Below, piece by piece: positions 60,327-64,000 of a stretch of DNA of 64,000 nt (position 1 is its first letter; every line of letters starts with the position of its first letter). A program made the position numbers and the translations under genes. The notes beneath the pieces were generated by a model. The model was not told where the DNA came from. It made no database searches and saw only the letters and a list, made by a program, of their open reading frames with translations. The stretch is from NCBI GenBank assembly GCA_009739215.1, contig VSJF01000013.1, forward strand, positions 434,001-498,000, given 5' to 3'. This DNA is from Floccularia luteovirens (lineage: Eukaryota; Basidiomycota; Agaricomycetes; Agaricales; Squamanitaceae).

Positions 60327-61805
60327 TCATCTGAGCAGCCAGAATATGCCAAGTAATGCAACCCAAAACGTTGCACTCCCTAATTTCATCTGCATTGCCG
60401 AATTTCCAGCTTTCACTACAGTATTTGTACCAGTCTTACTGTAGACGCGAATATGGTCGATTTCGAAATATGCATCAGCATAGTTCGATCCATTTCCGAC
60501 GACGTAATCGTCATAACAAACTCCAGAACAGGTTTGGGAGAAAACACTTGGAGCTCCTGCAAAATCTACAACAGTAAGAACAGGCGTCATTAGCGTGCAT
60601 CTCAAAAGGTAGGCATGGAGCATACCTCCGCATAAGGTGATATCGAGGATAAGATTTTGTGGATTGAAGAATGTGGAGCTACTGCAGTCTGTAGAGGGCC
60701 AGTTACCGATTGGAGTTCCTAGAACAGAAGTGTCGATTCTTGTTGCATTCGAAGATAACACACTCGGCACACTAGCACGCGGGAATGACCATACTCTACA
60801 AAAAGACTCAAAGTTAGCAAGGTGTTGGGGTATGAACGTAATTGAACTTACGATATTCCCTTTTCTGCGAATTCAGTAACAAAGACTGCTCCTCCAGCTT
60901 GCGCAAACGCTGCTCCATATGACGTTGGGCTAGGGTCTATTGTGATGCACCCCTGATTGGAGTTAGCCAAGGATGAACAATCTGTAGAATTTATGATGGT
61001 TGACGTCTGCACTGGCGAGGTTTGCTTGCAACCGGGGTTGGTGTGGAGCCCCATTTGGCTTCGCGTTACTTGGTTGACGCCTTCAAATGTATCTATCTCC
61101 CTGGATAGGTTTGCATAAGAATTGGGAGCTCAAGCTCCACAAAATTTAGAAAACATACCCTCCTGTTGGCCAATCGGGGGAATTAGACCACCTATTAATA
61201 TAATATTGGATGGGAAGAGACATCATAAAGAATCAGATAAAGTACCATGCAGGCCAAACTGAACACTAAGGTGGGAGATGAGCCTGCTATCATCAAGGAA
61301 GGAACGTGCGACACGTACACCGAAAGGTACATGAAGTATGTCAGCTACCCATACCGAGCCCACACTATAGCGATCCGCAGTTTTTATCCTGACTGTATTG
61401 CGCTTGATGCTGGTTGGCACATTGGTGGTGTTGTCGACCTTGATGATAGCATGTTTCGTGGTGTCGTCCACGAATGCTAGTTTTGAAGATTTACCCTCTG
61501 CTGCGGAGACGAAACTAGTTTTTATTTATATTTATTATGAATCAGGTTCTCCAGCAGCCTAATTAATACTTACATTGCGTCTCCGTTCGTCAGGTTGTCG
61601 ACTGAAAAGAACAGGTTGTAGTAAAGTTCGAGGAAACTTGAATGACAGACGTACAATGGTCATAAAATACCCAGTCATCAAAAAAGTTCGAACCAGCGAA
61701 TTCTTTTACGATGTCGTACGTGTCGGCAGAAACGGGTGCCACCATTGCCGTTAATAAGAACGAGGCAGTCTTCACCAAGACCCAAAAGCCCATACGAGAC
61801 AGCAT
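60327..61805 (-). CDS. GH16 endo-beta-1,3(4)-glucanase, secreted
   Basis: Glycoside hydrolase family 16, cleaving mixed-linked or laminarin-type beta-glucan, probably in cell-wall remodelling or nutrition. Start chosen at 61805 (MLSRMGFWVLVKTASF), giving a signal peptide ending near APVSA. Reads YDIVKEFAGSNFFDDW, AIIKVDNTTNVPTSIKRNTV, VGSVWVADILHVPFG, CSVWPAW, DWPTGG, then catalytic EIDTFEGVNQVT (ExDxxE), MGLHTNPGC, YGAAFAQAGGAVFVTEFAEK, GTPIGNWPSTDC, GNGSNYADAYFEIDHIRVY. Several introns interrupt it, including one in front of the catalytic motif. The C-terminus is hydrophobic after a short linker (FWVALLGIFWLL), consistent with a GPI signal or membrane anchor. Complete, no frame break seen. 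Confidence 0.93.
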
Positions 61806-62285
61806 GGTCGATATCGGATAGGATATGTCAAAAAGCAACTGAAACGCACAAAGATCCGGAGGAGACAACAGAGGTTAAGAGAGGGTATAGAAGGGAAGAA
61901 TGTATGGGCCTGAAGGGGTTTGGTTTTCAGCCGTTCACAGCATATTGATTTGTAAAAATAGCATTCTGAAGACAACCCGTTAATTATAAACGAGCGCTTC
62001 TTTTTAACTGTGTCCGTCGGTTATGGCCACTGCATGCTAATACTTATTGTCCGAGGACAATTTGTAAATTTTCATGGTGCTTTGCTGTACTTCTTCGTTA
62101 TCGAATCCTCTCAAGCTCAAGTTCATCGCCGGAATTTCCACGGGTTCAATTTATTGCAATGTGCTATCAAACCATATGCTCAACGCTTACAGTCATGCAT
62201 GGAACACCCTGATACTACATACACAGACAAGTCAGTAGAGCTTCGAATCATGATTCACTCATGCAGGAAAGTTTTTCATATTCGG
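61806..62285. other. 0.48 kb spacer
   Basis: Promoter of the GH16 gene and 3' flank of the guanine deaminase. No gene seen. Confidence 0.5.
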
Positions 62286-64000
62286 TTATACTAATGCATG
62301 CCCTTGGACCCACATCTCCGCACGGTTACGGCCGTCACCAAGACACCACCACTTTTCAACCATCTCCTCTGTTATACTCCAATATGATGATGCATGTTTG
62401 GAAGAAGGAGAATTTGTCCCTGACCGGTCCGGCTGAATTCCATCTAGTGGATGAGAGGATGCGACGCTAACATAGTTGGTTCTAGCCAGGTCTTCTATGT
62501 CAAAAAAATTTAACGCGCCGATACCTTTCCTAGTACCAGGATCAAATAGCCGGACTGCATGTGGTGGTGATATGGAGCAACTACCTATTAAAAGGATGTC
62601 AACTCACTCAGTTGGGCATCAAATGCCGCTCCAATTTCAAATGACCCATTTGACAAACGCAGTGCTTTGGAACCGCCACGGGTTGCCAGAAAAAGTGCCT
62701 CTTTCCAATCAATGGCGAGGGACACTGCACTACTTTTATCTCCTCCGGCTTGCAGAGCACGCAGACCTTGACGTGTTTTCGCAATGCCCACTGCCCAGCG
62801 CATAGAAGTCATCATATCTGCGCTGTACCCACCAGCGACATCAGTTCCAAGCCCTACATGCACGCCTGCATCTAGTGCCTCTCGTAGAGCAAATGGGCGA
62901 GCAGAGAAATAGGCATTAGATAAGGGGCAGTGAGCAATGGCTGTTCCGCGTTCTTTAAGACGAGCAAAATCTGATTGTGACGACGATGCTGGTGGGTCGT
63001 CAAGAAATGTGCAGTGCGCTTGGATCGTATGAGTGGTTAAAAGTCCAGCCTAATACATCATGAGTAAGTATGAGCACTGAGGCAAGAGTCTGCATACGCG
63101 ATCGAAAATATCTATGTCAGCAGCGCCTCGCTCCTTGCGCACCCATTCGACTTCATCCTGTGCTTCTGCCATATGACTCTGTATCCGTAGAGTGTGCATT
63201 TCAATATTATGTTCGTTAGTATTTCTTTCACTGCCATCTTCTGTTAGCTTTTCTTCCCGGATTATGTTTCCTAGCCCATGCAACAGTTCATCAGAACATG
63301 TGGGGATAAAGCGTGGAGTGAGCACAGGTGCTACCAGCCCTGGTCCCTCTAGCTCGCGACATTTGTTGACGAAAGAACGTGCAGCAGCAAGTGCTTTGGC
63401 AGGAGTCTCCTCCGTATAAGTCGGACGAGATATGTCCATCGAAAGCTTTCCAACAAAGGCGCGGAGCCCGGCAGCCTGCATGGCTTGGGCAAGTATTATA
63501 CTAACAACTTTGAACATATAGAAATACCACGAATGGACGAAAGATCATACTTGGTGTCCTCGCGTATAGTTCCAAAAAGGAGGACAGTGCCAGTACCGTT
63601 CTCAATAAGACAACGTGCCAATCGGTCGTAGACACGGCGTGCTAGATTAGGGTCCGCATCTATGCGCTCTTCTGCTTGAAACGCATAACGCGAAAGCCAC
63701 TCCATAAGCGGAAGATCTAAGCCTGTCCCTTGATAAAGAAACTGTGGCGCATGCAAATGAAGATCACAGAAAGTTGGGATGATGAAGGCACCATCTGGAA
63801 TGGTCATTAGATGTCCGGCATCCGTTTGCAGACGGGCAAGATTAGTGGGGTTGAATGGCGCGAAATGGATGACAGTTCCCTCGAGAGAAGTTCCTACATG
63901 ATAAATAAGGTGTCACCTTCCATATAGCCCAAATCCATAAACCTGAACTGACCTAGTAAGTGATCATTAAGAATATCTAGTGCACCAAGAGTCGGGGTAT
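62286..64000 (-). CDS. GUD1: Guanine deaminase, 5' end beyond window
   Basis: Amidohydrolase converting guanine to xanthine in purine catabolism. Visible metal-site motifs in order: CDLHLHAPQFLYQGTG (HxH), then LRAFVGKLSMDISRP, IQSHMAEAQDEVEWV (His and the catalytic Glu region), TIQAHCTFLDD, and HVGLGTDVAGGYSADM (metal-binding Asp). C-terminal part ALRLSNGSFEIGAAFDAQL, FDPGTRKGIGALNFF, and end WVQGHALV at the TAA at 62286. The upstream-most exon at the window edge reads TPTLGALDILNDHLL, so only a short N-terminus is missing. At least four introns. No frame break seen. Confidence 0.93.

Overview
The window looks like a nuclear chromosome segment from a filamentous basidiomycete, most likely an Agaricomycete. 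Genes are split by many short introns (about 40-90 bp, GT-AG, visible CTAAT-type branch sites). The gene set is fungal: NAD-glutamate dehydrogenase, a Vts1-type SAM protein, the mitofusin Fzo1, a GH16 glucanase and a NACHT-WD40 receptor. The repeats also fit: Copia and Ty3 remnants, many solo LTRs and a Helitron. I named no species. All gene models below were joined by eye from splice signals and reading frame.

Left gene block (1-24905). A truncated short-chain dehydrogenase (1-699, -) is followed by a 3.7 kb stretch without a recognisable gene. Then come a 12-exon isopenicillin-N-synthase-like 2OG-Fe(II) oxygenase (4424-6154, -), epoxide hydrolase paralogue EH1 (6412-8008, +), NAD-specific glutamate dehydrogenase GDH2 (8309-12690, -), a second SDR (14352-15928, -), the RNA-binding SAM protein VTS1 (16835-18994, -), mitofusin FZO1 (19896-22587, +) and epoxide hydrolase EH2 (23279-24905, +).

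Transposon block (about 25300-48950). This AT-rich stretch has no intact host gene. It holds nested, mostly dead elements: a long-TIR DNA element in three copies; two copies of a 390-bp TGTAAGGG MITE; a 2.1 kb element built as two overlapping inverted duplications; four copies of a TCAGCAAA-ended element filled with CTATGG/CCATAG minisatellite; eight LTRs, at least four with clear or near-clear 5-bp target duplications; a Ty3 gag scrap; a Copia gag-protease-integrase relic without visible reverse transcriptase; and a degenerate Helitron with HUH Rep and PIF1-like helicase parts.

Right gene block (49943-64000). Directly after the repeats sits a STAND/NLR-type receptor with an MLKL-like four-helix N-terminus, a NACHT domain and WD40 repeats (49943-54257, +). 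It is followed by a small TIR element, two more epoxide hydrolases (EH3 55697-57314, -; EH4 57892-59507, -), a secreted or anchored GH16 glucanase (60327-61805, -) and a guanine deaminase running off the right edge (62286-64000, -).

Two patterns cross the window. Four epoxide hydrolase paralogues with the same exon plan lie on both sides of the repeat block, which points to a local family split by transposon accumulation. Seven apparent frame breaks in five otherwise well conserved genes can each be repaired by dropping one base, which suggests one-base insertion errors in the consensus rather than widespread gene death.
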